From Engelhardtia mirabilis (lineage in GTDB: Bacteria; Planctomycetota; UBA1135; GCA-002686595), in contig NZ_CP036287.1 in the NCBI RefSeq assembly GCF_007748095.1, positions 3,472,001-3,536,000 of the forward strand: a DNA stretch of 64,000 bases. Reading direction: 5' to 3'. A model generated the notes under the pieces. That model ran no database searches, was not told the DNA's origin, and saw only the letters and a list, made by a program, of their open reading frames with translations. The position numbers and the translations under genes are program-made. Below, in pieces: positions 1-8,375 of the stretch. The number at the start of each line of letters is the position of its first letter. The stretch's first letter is position 1.

Positions 1-303
1 CCGTCGCACTCGGTCCCGCGCCAGTGGCCGCGCGTGCGTGCCGCGAGCGCCGACTGGAGCCTGGCCCACGCGCTAGTACGCTGGACCTGGGAAGCCGGCC
101 TGCGGGGCGGCAGGAGCCCCCAGCTCGAGCGCCGCGGGCCCTTCTGCGACTGGATCGTGGACCAGGTCGACGGCGCGCCGCCGCCGCCCATGGTCGCCGC
201 GCTCCTGCAGCAAATCCCCGGCGCCAGTGCCGCGCGCACCACCGACGGATGGCGCCTGACCCTGCCGTCCGAACGCTTCGAGGCCGCCGAGGTCACCTCG
301 TGA
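1..303 (+). CDS. C-terminal part of an unrecognised protein
   Basis: The window opens inside this frame, so only the last 100 residues are present; reading is open from base 1 and a GTG at 34 is only one possible internal start. The segment is rich in Trp, Arg and Ala, with no motif I recognise. It shares its stop with the next gene: the TGA at 301-303 overlaps the GTG start at 300, so the two are probably translationally coupled. That places it in an operon with a NifU-type Fe-S protein, but this does not reveal its function. Confidence 0.5.
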   Translation, partial: PSHSVPRQWPRVRAASADWSLAHALVRWTWEAGLRGGRSPQLERRGPFCDWIVDQVDGAPPPPMVAALLQQIPGASAARTTDGWRLTLPSERFEAAEVTS

Positions 304-572
304 AGTGGTCCTGGTGGCCCTTCGGTCGCCGCAGGGTAGCCACGGGCGATCCGGCACGGGTCGCCCAGGCCGAGGCCGTGCTCGCGGAGCTGCGTCCCCG
401 CTTTCGCGCGGACGGCGGCGACGTGACTCTGCTCGGCGTCGATGGGGGACGGGTACGGGTGGAGCTGCGCGGTGCCTGCAGGTCGTGCGCCGCCAGCGTC
501 CTGACCCTCAAGGGCGCCCTGGAGCCCCGCCTGCGCGAGCAGCTCGACTGGTTCGAGCGACTCGACAGCTGA
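300..572 (+). CDS. NifU C-terminal-domain Fe-S scaffold protein
   Basis: A 90-residue protein that looks like a stand-alone NifU C-terminal domain. This family binds a labile Fe-S cluster through a CxxC pair and passes it to client proteins in the cytoplasm. The CxxC is at residues 60-63 (Cys-Arg-Ser-Cys), preceded by the typical RPRFRADGGDVTL stretch and followed by a short C-terminal helix. The open frame extends upstream to base 24, but the GTG at 300 is preferred because it overlaps the upstream stop as GTGA and the domain begins just after it; the longer version adds only Arg-rich shadow sequence. It is short of full NifU, lacking the IscU-like and ferredoxin domains. Likely co-expressed with the gene ending at 303. 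Confidence 0.85.
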   Translation: MKWSWWPFGRRRVATGDPARVAQAEAVLAELRPRFRADGGDVTLLGVDGGRVRVELRGACRSCAASVLTLKGALEPRLREQLDWFERLDS

Positions 573-592
573 ACACGACTCGAATGAACACA

Positions 593-628
593 GCCGCCGG
601 ACGGAAGTCGATTCCCTCGCCCGGCGGC
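593..628. terminator. hairpin between convergent genes
   Basis: GCCGCCGG at 593-600 and CCGGCGGC at 621-628 form a perfect 8-bp stem around a 20-nt loop, between the stops of the NifU-like gene and the leftward propeller gene. There is no T run on either side, so a role as a bidirectional terminator is inferred from position only. Confidence 0.4.
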
Positions 629-649
629 CGCTTCAGGTGACCGAGTCCG

Positions 650-1966
650 TCAGAGCGAGCCCATCGTCGTCGCTCCCTCGGGGGCTCCGAAGGAGTCCAG
701 CAGCAGGCCCTGGAAGGTCAACAGGCCTTGGAGGCCGCCTGGGTTGAAGAAGGTTGAGTGCGAGCTGCCGTCGGGCTGCACGCCCAGCTGGAACGGCAGG
801 AACTGGATCGACCCCAGGTCGAGGCCGGTGAACAACGGCGGCAAGGTGCCGACCGCGAACTCGGGTCCAGTCAGCGCCGTCGGGCCCCACAGGAGCAGCA
901 TCGAACCGGCGGGGTCGAGCCCGGCGAAGTCCAGACTGAAGCTCCCGGGGCCGCTGGTGCCTGCGCCGGTCACGGTCAAGGTGGGGCGGGCCGGGCTGAG
1001 CGTGCGACGCTCGTCGAAGCTGAAGAAGTCGGTCCGGCCGTAGATCAGCCGACCTCCGGCGGAGGGCTGGTAGGGGGCGAACTGCGCCGCACCGGTGCCG
1101 GGGATGAACTGGGCAACGGTGATCCAATCCCCGAGCTGGCCCTCGACCAACACCGGCGAGGCGGCCGCCGAACCCGCCACCAGCCGCAGCCGGTTGGTGC
1201 CGGCGCTGAAGCTGGCCTCGGCCAGGTAGATCAGGTCCTGCGTGCGGTCGGCCACCATCGAGCTGGCGCCGTCAAAACCGCTGGCGTAGACGATCCCGTC
1301 CGCCTCGGACATGGGCGTCGCCGGCGCCGCGATCGACGCCGCGGGGTAGAGCAGCACGTCGGTGTAGACCGCGGGGTTCTGAGCCAGGTTGCTGTAGGTG
1401 GCGTAGAAGAGGTTGCCCGAGCTGTCGAAGGCGATCGGCCCCGAGGGCCCGGCCACGTGCAGGATGTCGACCTTGGCCCCGCTGAACGGATCCAGTCGGA
1501 TCACGTCGTTGCCGGTGCCGAAGCCGCCCTGGGCAGCGCTGACGTAGAGCTCGCCGCTGGGCGCGAACTTGGCGTCGTAGTTGAAGACGACGTTGGCGAT
1601 CAGAGCCACGCCGGAGCCGTCGAGCGCCACCCGGAACATGTCGCCGTTGGTGGTCTCGCCGACCACAGCGAAGCTCTCGTCGGGGGCGATGGCGAAAGCT
1701 CCACTGAAGAACGAGCTGCCCAGGTCGGCGATATTGAGCTGGAAGGTGCCGTCCGCTGCCCAGCGGTCAACGAAGCGACCGTCGTAGGTGAGCAGGTCAC
1801 CGCTCGACAGCTCGCGGACAGATCCCGAGGGGTCGACCGAGAGTTGGGACCCGAAGCCGTTGGCGACGGTCTCCTGGGCCAGGGCGGTGGGGGCGAGGCA
1901 GGCCCCGAGGGCCAGGGCGATGGGGGCCAAATGCGCGGTGAGTGGGCGCAGAGAGGTCAGGAACAT
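650..1966 (-). CDS. secreted beta-propeller-like protein under B12 riboswitch
   Basis: A 438-residue exported protein. The ATG at 1966 is chosen because it begins a good signal peptide (MFLTSLRPL, then a hydrophobic Ala/Leu stretch) ending either in ALA at residues 28-30 or in a lipobox-like LGAC at 20-23, so it could be secreted or lipid-anchored. The mature part has repeated strands of the form DxxGxLxY and FAPSGELYV with roughly 40-50-residue spacing, as in NHL/SMP-30-type beta-propellers. The last ~110 residues form a separate beta-rich domain (SFSLDFAGLDPAGSMLLLWG). No catalytic motif was seen. The cobalamin riboswitch directly upstream on the same strand implies repression by B12. Together these suggest a B12 capture or cell-surface function analogous to BtuG, but the binding role is inference; the fold is moderately supported. 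Confidence 0.7.
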   Translation of the reverse strand: MFLTSLRPLTAHLAPIALALGACLAPTALAQETVANGFGSQLSVDPSGSVRELSSGDLLTYDGRFVDRWAADGTFQLNIADLGSSFFSGAFAIAPDESFAVVGETTNGDMFRVALDGSGVALIANVVFNYDAKFAPSGELYVSAAQGGFGTGNDVIRLDPFSGAKVDILHVAGPSGPIAFDSSGNLFYATYSNLAQNPAVYTDVLLYPAASIAAPATPMSEADGIVYASGFDGASSMVADRTQDLIYLAEASFSAGTNRLRLVAGSAAASPVLVEGQLGDWITVAQFIPGTGAAQFAPYQPSAGGRLIYGRTDFFSFDERRTLSPARPTLTVTGAGTSGPGSFSLDFAGLDPAGSMLLLWGPTALTGPEFAVGTLPPLFTGLDLGSIQFLPFQLGVQPDGSSHSTFFNPGGLQGLLTFQGLLLDSFGAPEGATTMGSL

Positions 1967-2099
1967 GGTGTCGGTGTTGATTCGATTTCCTCGTCGAACC
2001 ACCGATCGCCCGCCCGATCCGGCCCCGTCGAGCACACGACCTCCCCCGGCGGGACCCGCCGCGGACTTGTGATGTTCGACCTGGCACCGGACCGTCGCA

Positions 2100-2350
2100 C
2101 GCGGTCGGCAGCCGTTCGCACCGGGCAGGTCTCCTGACTTGCCGTCTCAGGCGTCGCCCCAGCCTTCCCAGGCCCCCGGGGGGGCCCAGTGACCGACGGT
2201 CGATCCGAAGACCGTCCGTCCGCCGGGCGCTCGGACCTCGGAAGACATCCGAGGAACAGCGCGTCGTGGAGGCGACACCTACGGCTCACAGTGGCGGGAC
2301 CGCGCAGGACTCACACCTGCTTCCCTGCACCGGGGCGTTCGTATGAAGTG
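2100..2350 (-). promoter_or_regulatory. cobalamin (adenosylcobalamin/B12) riboswitch
   Basis: Read on the minus strand, this leader carries the conserved core of the cobalamin riboswitch in order: GGGAAGCAGGTGTGAGTCC (about 2324-2306), then the receptor-domain signature GGTCCCGCCACTGTG (about 2302-2288), a variable region with several stems, and the closing AAGTCAGGAGACCTGCC at 2140-2124. Order and spacing match the family. About 155 nt separate it from the ATG at 1966, including a GC-rich hairpin near 2041-2066 that could be the expression platform. It faces only the leftward propeller gene; the rightward gene at 2538 is divergent. Ligand class (AdoCbl versus aquo/methyl-Cbl) cannot be decided by eye. 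Confidence 0.92.
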
Positions 2351-2537
2351 TCTTGTTTTCGCGAGGGTAGCCCAGATCTGGCCAGGCGCAACGGGCGTCC
2401 AGGAGGATCCCCCTCGGGCCCCGAAACTCTCCAGCCCTGCGGCCCCGGAACCGAAGTGCGGAGAAAGCCTGGGCGATAGGCTCCAACGATTGGGGCTCCG
2501 AGCGGGTATTGGTACACAGCCCCGAGCCCACCCCACC

Positions 2538-4739
2538 ATGTCCTCAGACTCGTCCCTTCACCGCCTCCCCGTCGCAACGCCCAGCGGCCCAAGCCGCGCA
2601 GCCCGCGCCGGCGTCGCGCTGACCGCGCTCGCCGCCACCGGAGCACTGGTCCTGGGCAGTTGCGACCCGCGCCAAGCCGAGTCCTCCGACCTGCGCTTGC
2701 TCTACACGGCCACCCTCGACGGCTACATCGAGCCCTGTGGTTGCACCAAGGGCAAGACCGGCGGGATCGATCGCATCGCCGCGGCCGTACGAGCCAACCG
2801 CGCCGATCACCCCGGAACCCTGTTCATCGACGCCGGCGACCTGTTCTCCGATGCCCTGCGGGTCGACGACCTGAAGCGCGAGCAACTCCTGATCAAGGCC
2901 GACGAGATGCTCGGCATGTGGGCCGAGCTGGGTTGCGAGGCCATGGGCCTGGGTGACCTCGACCTCGCCCTCGGCGTCGAGGCGCTCCAGGACCTCTCGG
3001 CCCGCCACGGGGTCCCGATCCTGTGCGCGAACCTCTTCGACGCCGACGGCCAGCGCCCCTTCGAACAGTCCATCGTGCTCGAGCGGGGCGGCCTGAAGAT
3101 CGGCGTGTTCTCGCTGCTCGGTCGTCGCATGCAGGAGGCCTACGCCAAGGACAACACGCCCGAGATCCTGCTGGTCCAGCGGCGGGCCGCGGAGCTGGGA
3201 CTCGAGGTGGGGCCCTGGCACGAGGCAGCGGCGGAAGTGATCGCCGACCTCGCACCGCGCACCGATGTCCTGCTGTGCGCCTCGCACCTGGGCGTGAAGG
3301 TCAACCGACAGTTGGCCGAGGCCTTTCCCGAGCTGGACCTCGTCTTCGGCGGGCACACCGACAACGAGCCGAACCCGATGGAGATCATCGCGGGCACTCC
3401 CGTGACGAGTTCGGGCATCAAGGGCTCGCGGCTGAACCGCGTCGACTTCTGGTTCGACAGCGCCTACCGCAAGTCCGAGGGGCGCGGCGAGCTGGCCGAC
3501 GTAAGTCGCTGGATCGACGCGCAGATCAGCTACGACGTCACCGCCAACGGCATCGTCATGGTCGAGGGTCGCCGCGCGAGCCTGGGCGAAGCCGAATGGC
3601 GCAACCGCGCCACCGGCGTGCACCAGGCCAACCGCGGCGCCCAGGAGTTGATCGAGGAGCTCGGCGAGATGCCGGGCGGCGGGCGCTTCGCCTTCACGAC
3701 CGTCCCCTTGGCCATGTCGGCCCACCGCGACGAACGGGCGCTGCAGGTGATCTCGAACTACCACGATCGGCTCGACGACCACTGGCAGGCCGGCGCGCCG
3801 CCGAGCAACCATCCCACGCCGCGCTTCGTGGGGCCCGAGAGCTGCTACGGGTGCCACACCGAGCAGTACGAGTTCTGGAAGTCGACGCAGCACAGCCGCG
3901 CCTTCGCGACCCTGGCGGCCACCCGTCAGCACACCGATGTGGAGTGCATCGGTTGTCATACGGTGGGCTGGGAACAGGCGCGGGGCTTCGATCATCCGGC
4001 GGCCTCCGCGGGGTTCGAGAACGTCCAGTGCGCGGCCTGCCACGGCGCCGGTGGTCCACACGTGAAGGGCGGTCTGAGCTACTTCGATCGCCAGCGGCTG
4101 ATCGACGAGCCGCCTTCAACCTGTGCCAAGTGCCACAACGACGAGCACGACCCGCGCTTCAAGTCGGACTTCGCTCAACGCTTGCCGCGAGTGACCTGCC
4201 CGCCCATGCCCCTGGCCGGTGGCGGCAGCGGGCCGCTGCTCGCGTCCTACCGCGAGGGCGCCGAGTTGGCGGAATCCCTGGACGCGCCCGATTGGGGCCT
4301 CAGCTCGCAGTTGTGGCTGATGGCCGGCGAGACCAGTCGCAGCTTGGACGCGGCGCGCACCTGGTCCGAGCAGGATCCGCGCAACCAGGTCATCAAGGCC
4401 AATCTGGCGGAGAAGTTGGTCGTCGCCGGCGAGTACGCGGAAAGCCTGGTGCTGGTCGACGAGATCCTGGATCGACAGCCCAGCAACGGCCGCGCATGGA
4501 CCATGAAGGCCGCCGCGCTCCTCGGGCTCGGTGAGAACGAAGCGTCCCTCGAAGCCGGTCGAGAGGCCTACTCGATCATGCCCGACGACTGGACCAATGC
4601 GCGCCTGCTGGCCGAGGCGGCCGCAGCGCTGGGCGATCGCATGGGCGCTGTCGACCTGCTGCGCGCCCACCTCGAACGCAGGCCGATGGACGAGGAGTAC
4701 CTCGGCGCGCTGCTGGCGAGCCTGCTCGGAACGGACTGA
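2538..4739 (+). CDS. metallophosphatase-like lipoprotein fused to tetrahaem cytochrome c
   Basis: A 733-residue exported fusion. The ATG at 2538 gives a lipoprotein signal ending in LGSC; the frame is open further upstream, but there it overlaps the riboswitch region. Residues ~50-400 resemble the UshA/SoxB 5'-nucleotidase-like phosphatase fold, with the GYIEPCGC motif, FIDAGD, CASHLG and VFGGHTDNEP. Some usual metal ligands are altered: the TNDxHG position reads TATLDG and the GNH(E/D) position reads GDLD. Four CxxCH haem sites follow at 436-440, 470-474, 498-502 and 529-533, as in cytochrome c554-like proteins. The last ~170 residues look like TPR repeats. Expected outside the cytoplasmic membrane. 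Redox role and substrate are unknown; phosphatase activity is doubtful. Confidence 0.8.
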   Translation: MSSDSSLHRLPVATPSGPSRAARAGVALTALAATGALVLGSCDPRQAESSDLRLLYTATLDGYIEPCGCTKGKTGGIDRIAAAVRANRADHPGTLFIDAGDLFSDALRVDDLKREQLLIKADEMLGMWAELGCEAMGLGDLDLALGVEALQDLSARHGVPILCANLFDADGQRPFEQSIVLERGGLKIGVFSLLGRRMQEAYAKDNTPEILLVQRRAAELGLEVGPWHEAAAEVIADLAPRTDVLLCASHLGVKVNRQLAEAFPELDLVFGGHTDNEPNPMEIIAGTPVTSSGIKGSRLNRVDFWFDSAYRKSEGRGELADVSRWIDAQISYDVTANGIVMVEGRRASLGEAEWRNRATGVHQANRGAQELIEELGEMPGGGRFAFTTVPLAMSAHRDERALQVISNYHDRLDDHWQAGAPPSNHPTPRFVGPESCYGCHTEQYEFWKSTQHSRAFATLAATRQHTDVECIGCHTVGWEQARGFDHPAASAGFENVQCAACHGAGGPHVKGGLSYFDRQRLIDEPPSTCAKCHNDEHDPRFKSDFAQRLPRVTCPPMPLAGGGSGPLLASYREGAELAESLDAPDWGLSSQLWLMAGETSRSLDAARTWSEQDPRNQVIKANLAEKLVVAGEYAESLVLVDEILDRQPSNGRAWTMKAAALLGLGENEASLEAGREAYSIMPDDWTNARLLAEAAAALGDRMGAVDLLRAHLERRPMDEEYLGALLASLLGTD

Positions 4740-4752
4740 CCTGCGCCAGTCG

Positions 4753-5427
4753 TCAGTTGCGCCCGCCGCCGGTGGGCGCGGCGGGTTGCGAAACGTCGCC
4801 TGAGCCGACGCCGCCTTCTGCTGCCCCGTCCCCCTGCAGTCGTCGTTCGATCGCGAGCGCCGTGCGGGCGTCGAAGAGCAACGAGGCCTTCTCGCCGAGC
4901 ACGTCGACCAAACGCTCACTGCGCGTGCCCTCCAGGTGTTCGGCGGCCCAGATTCGCGGGGTGATCTGCAACAGGAAGGCGACGCCCACAGCGTGCAGCA
5001 CGAGCGCGGTCAAGACCCCCGCCACGGCGCCCCCGAATCGATCCACGAGCCCCAGGTGCAGGGCCTCGAGCAGGCTCTTGCCCAAGCGGCCGACGAGCAC
5101 GACCAGGATCAACCCACCCAGGAAGACCCCGAACCAGGCCAACGCACCCAGCAGCGTCGGATCCATGTCCCCCGCGCGGGGTGCGACCCACTCGGCCAGG
5201 CGCGGACCCAAGGTGCGCGCGGCGACGACGGCTCCGAGTACGCCCAACAGCCGCACGGCCTGCCACCACAGACCCCGCCAGATCCCCAGCAGCGCGAACA
5301 GTGCCACCAGGGCCAGGCCGACGCCGTCGACGCCGGAGCCAGCGACGGTGCTCCAGACCCCCGCGAAGTCGAAGCCGCCAGCGTCCGATCCGGAGGGAGC
5401 CTGTAGCAGCAGGGGGAGCGGGAGCAT
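4753..5427 (-). CDS. CvpA-family membrane protein
   Basis: A 224-residue integral membrane protein with about four hydrophobic segments (for example VGLALVALFALLGIWRG and LLGALAWFGVFLGGLILVVL), and a Gly-rich loop followed by LGLVDRFGGAVAGVLTALVL, which is the arrangement typical of the CvpA (colicin V production) family. The ATG at 5427 is selected because it starts just before the first membrane segment; the frame upstream is Arg/Ser shadow sequence. The C-terminal ~60 residues are soluble and end in a Gly/Pro/Ala tail. Convergent with the preceding gene (13 bp between stops) and divergent from the next one over an 88-bp gap. CvpA function is poorly defined; stress and envelope roles are reported for the family. 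Confidence 0.75.
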   Translation of the reverse strand: MLPLPLLLQAPSGSDAGGFDFAGVWSTVAGSGVDGVGLALVALFALLGIWRGLWWQAVRLLGVLGAVVAARTLGPRLAEWVAPRAGDMDPTLLGALAWFGVFLGGLILVVLVGRLGKSLLEALHLGLVDRFGGAVAGVLTALVLHAVGVAFLLQITPRIWAAEHLEGTRSERLVDVLGEKASLLFDARTALAIERRLQGDGAAEGGVGSGDVSQPAAPTGGGRN

Positions 5428-5515
5428 CGAGTTTCCTGGTGGGGGAGTCGGCCGGGGATTCCGGCGCGGGCCTGGATAGACTACGGGGCTGCGACCGGCG
5501 GCGAAAAGGCTGACG

Positions 5516-7327
5516 ATGACCCACCATCCGATCGAACGAGGTGTGGAGCTCCTGCGTGAGCTCGTGGCCGACGACCCCCAGCTCGAGGCCGAGCTGCTGG
5601 CCAGTCGTGTCGAATTCTTCGGCCGCGAGCCGGCCGGGGACCCCGAGTCGCCCGAGCGGGTGCTGGCCGAGCGGCGCCACGCCGAGTGGTTCCTGTTCGA
5701 GCGCTCGACCCGGCGCGACGGGGAGCCGCCCTGGCAGGTCCTGCAGGAGCAATGGGAGGCCCGGGCCGATGGAGAACTGGCTTCCATCGCCAGCGCCCTG
5801 ATGCACTCTCGCACGGGAGTCTTCGAAGTCGGCGACGTCGAACCCGGCGTCGGCCTCTGGCTGCACGACCTCTTGGGCCACGGAGTGTTCGCCGTCCACG
5901 AGGCCGAGGCCTCGGCCCAACTGCGGACCGGTGACGTCCTGGCCGGCCGCATCTTCCCCTGCGGCGACTCCCAGTTCCGTCTCTCGCCCGCGATGGCCTG
6001 CTTCCGCAATCAGCGCCTGCTGGAGGCCCTGCGATCCGACCTCGGATCCCTGCGAACAGGTCGCCGCGGCACCTTGCGTGTGGCCCAGCTCGAGATCGAG
6101 CGGATGTTCTTCGGCCGTTCGTCGACCCAGAGCCTGGAGCCGACGGAGGGCGTCGGCGACTACGACTCGGCCGAGGCGCCGTCGTCGGAGCGGCAGCTCA
6201 CCGCGGAGTTGCTCGAAGTCCTGGTCGAGGGTGGCGTCGAGCGGGAGCGCGCCGAGGCCTGGGTCGAGTCCCTGCGCGGAGCCGCCAAGGCCGCGGGACC
6301 GGCAGCCGGAACCTCACTGCGCGGGGACCTCCTGGACCAGCTGGCCTTCGAGACCCAAGTCGATCTCGACCGGGCACGGGCGATCATCGGCGAGGCCTGG
6401 ATCGCGTTCGCCGAGGCGGTGCCCGAGAGCGCCGAGGCGATGCCCGAGAGCGCCGAGGCGGTGCCCGAGAACGAGCAGCCAGACCAGGCGACCACCAACG
6501 AGGTCGAGACGAAGAGTCGCCCTCCGAAGTCAGGCGCCAGTGCAGCCGTGGCGCGAGCCCTCGAGAACTTCGATCGCGGCCGCGCCGCCGGCCAAGACCT
6601 GGATCAGCTCTTCGACGCCCTCGAAGGTGAGCTGGGCCTAGACGACGAAGACGAGCACGACCTGGAGAGTGCCCCGGACTTCCCCGGCGTGATCGCCGCG
6701 GTGATCGAGGAGTACCTGTGGGAGACCTCCCAAGAGTCGCCGGTCAGCGATCACGATCGACGCACGTTGGATGCCCTCGGCCGCTACGCGCGCGCACTCG
6801 GCGTGCTCGAGGATCTGGGGCCCGAGCACCTGACGTCCTTCGCGACCCTGTTCGCCACGGAGCGCGGACTCATCCCCGACGGCGCGGCCGCTAGGAAGCT
6901 GCTTTCAACCCTGGAGCGCTTCGCCCGCTGGGTCGAGGAGGCGCACCATTCGCCCCTGTGGACCAGCTTCGAGCGTCGCTACAAGGACCTGGTCGAGACG
7001 CTGCCGCGCACCGCCGATGCCAACCAAGCTCTGGGCTCCGGTGGTGTCGACGTGGGCTCGCCCGAGCGCCATCCGGTCGAGGAGGACCTGTCGCTCGAGT
7101 GCCTGGGGCTGCGCTCCGACAACGGCTGGCTACCACTCGAAGCTCCGAGCGCCGCCCTGAAGCGCATCCGCGTTGGCGATCAAGTAGCCGCGGACACGTC
7201 GGGGGACGCCGCGCGGGTGCTACGCGTCTACGCGCCGGCGACGGTGGCCGTGGATCCCGCCTCGGGACCGACCGTTTCGTCCGACGGCGCCGAGAACGGC
7301 GACGACGACGGCGAATTGGACTACTGA
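5516..7327 (+). CDS. uncharacterised 603-aa protein with a SEC-C-associated-like domain
   Basis: A soluble, acidic protein with no signal peptide. Residues ~95-170 contain FEVGDVEPGVGLWLHDLL and LRTGDVLAGRIFP, which remind me of a domain found in front of SEC-C motifs in bacterial proteins, though no SEC-C Cys/His cluster is present. A low-complexity linker at ~299-319 is made of three 21-bp tandem repeats (6410-6472) encoding AEA(V/M)PE(S/N). The C-terminal half is helical with acidic stretches (DDEDEHDLE) and ends in a short Asp-rich tail. I do not recognise the family as a whole and assign no function. Start ATG at 5516; the frame is long and free of better alternatives. Confidence 0.7.
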   Translation: MTHHPIERGVELLRELVADDPQLEAELLASRVEFFGREPAGDPESPERVLAERRHAEWFLFERSTRRDGEPPWQVLQEQWEARADGELASIASALMHSRTGVFEVGDVEPGVGLWLHDLLGHGVFAVHEAEASAQLRTGDVLAGRIFPCGDSQFRLSPAMACFRNQRLLEALRSDLGSLRTGRRGTLRVAQLEIERMFFGRSSTQSLEPTEGVGDYDSAEAPSSERQLTAELLEVLVEGGVERERAEAWVESLRGAAKAAGPAAGTSLRGDLLDQLAFETQVDLDRARAIIGEAWIAFAEAVPESAEAMPESAEAVPENEQPDQATTNEVETKSRPPKSGASAAVARALENFDRGRAAGQDLDQLFDALEGELGLDDEDEHDLESAPDFPGVIAAVIEEYLWETSQESPVSDHDRRTLDALGRYARALGVLEDLGPEHLTSFATLFATERGLIPDGAAARKLLSTLERFARWVEEAHHSPLWTSFERRYKDLVETLPRTADANQALGSGGVDVGSPERHPVEEDLSLECLGLRSDNGWLPLEAPSAALKRIRVGDQVAADTSGDAARVLRVYAPATVAVDPASGPTVSSDGAENGDDDGELDY

Positions 7328-7340
7328 ATCGCGGGCGAGG

Positions 7341-7934
7341 TCAGAGGGGACGCCAGGGCATCTGGAGTTCGGCCAGCAGCTCCTCGGGTCCGCGCACGGT
7401 TCCGGGATCGGTCAGGTAGATCTCGCGGATCGGGCCGGTCAACACCCAGGAGCGCGCGCCCATGTACTCGAACACGCCACCGTAGGCGTTCTCGAGGTCC
7501 CGGTAAGCGCCGCGCACGAAGCCGTAGACCACCGGCTCGCTGGGCAGGATGTCGTAGCCCAAGGGGCCCGCGACCTGGATCGGTCCGGTCACCGGCAGGC
7601 AGATCCGGGAGCGGCGGTCGATGGGGGCCACGCGCGCCGGATCGTCGTAGAAGAGGGCGAAGGGCGGCCCGCTCGGGGCGACTCCTTGGCTGTAGGCGTG
7701 CTTGGCCAGGGTCTCCAGGTAGCGCCGGGTTTCGGAGTAGTCGCCGAGCAACTCCAGGAACACGTAGGGCTGGTCGAGCCGTTCTTTCCAGTCCACCTCG
7801 ACCGCGACGCCGACCGGCGCCGATCGCATGGCGTTGCTGGTCTGCATGTTCAGGGTGCTGCTGGTTCCGAGGAGCGAGCAGCCGCCGAGCAGGGCAGCGC
7901 AGATCAGGGCCGAGATCGAGGTCCGGAGCTTCAT
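7341..7934 (-). CDS. GyrI-like (effector-binding-domain) lipoprotein
   Basis: A 197-residue protein with a lipoprotein signal peptide (MKLRTSISALICAALLGGC). The mature part resembles the GyrI/SOUL-like small-molecule-binding fold: an N-terminal strand, a helix with KERLDQPYVFLELLGDYSE, a FALFYDDP strand, then CLPVTGPIQVAGPLGYDILPS and a final helix-strand pair. This domain usually acts as a ligand-binding module in cytoplasmic regulators; here it is membrane-anchored outside the cytoplasm. The ATG at 7934 is preferred over the TTG three codons upstream because it begins the signal peptide directly. It converges on the 603-aa gene with 13 bp between stops. The ligand is unknown. Confidence 0.65.
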   Translation of the reverse strand: MKLRTSISALICAALLGGCSLLGTSSTLNMQTSNAMRSAPVGVAVEVDWKERLDQPYVFLELLGDYSETRRYLETLAKHAYSQGVAPSGPPFALFYDDPARVAPIDRRSRICLPVTGPIQVAGPLGYDILPSEPVVYGFVRGAYRDLENAYGGVFEYMGARSWVLTGPIREIYLTDPGTVRGPEELLAELQMPWRPL

Positions 7935-8167
7935 GATCCCCAATCCATCGACAAGGAAGCGCGGGGGCCCAAGGTGAGCGAAGCTGCTGGAGTCGCTCCT
8001 GGGACCTGAATCGTCGGTGTGCCGCCGGGGCGTGCACGATCGAGAAACGGATCGCGCCGAGGGGGCCGGCGTCCGGAGAGAGCCTCCCCGGCGGACTCAG
8101 CTCTGATCGAGGCCGGGGGGCGGAGGAGCCAGCGATCGGGCCTGCCGGCCCTTCAGGGCCAGATAGT

Positions 8168-8195
8168 GCGTCCGATAATGTTAGTTATGTCGATA
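8168..8195. other. candidate dif-like XerC/XerD site
   Basis: An AT-rich island inside the otherwise GC-rich 7935-8375 intergenic region. It reads as 11 bp (ends GATAA) + 6 bp TGTTAG + 11 bp (TTATGTCGATA). The ATAA half and the TTATGT start of the right arm match the known dif layout (XerC arm, 6-bp centre, XerD arm); the outer bases do not. The rest of this 440-bp divergent gap shows no other clear element. One match in 64 kb is weak evidence. Confidence 0.3.
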
Positions 8196-8375
8196 CCGGA
8201 TGGGGTCGCCCGGACCCGACCTGGTGCGCCGGCTTCGAGGCGACTCCAACAACCCCGACTCGCGTCCGACGGACCTGCTCTGCGCCCGAACCGACGTGCC
8301 TGCGCGATGACTTCCGAGTCTCCGTTGGGCCTGCCGCCCTCCACGGCTAGAGTCTTCCGCCCGAGGTGAACCCGA

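Noticed and set aside
2544..4061. Minus-strand frame opposite the metallophosphatase gene
   Set aside because: Shadow of the plus-strand gene, whose haem motifs and signal peptide are clear.
8019..8369. 116-codon plus-strand frame before the small Cys-containing protein
   Set aside because: Arg/Pro-rich shadow-like composition, no ribosome-binding site, and it crosses the AT-rich island.
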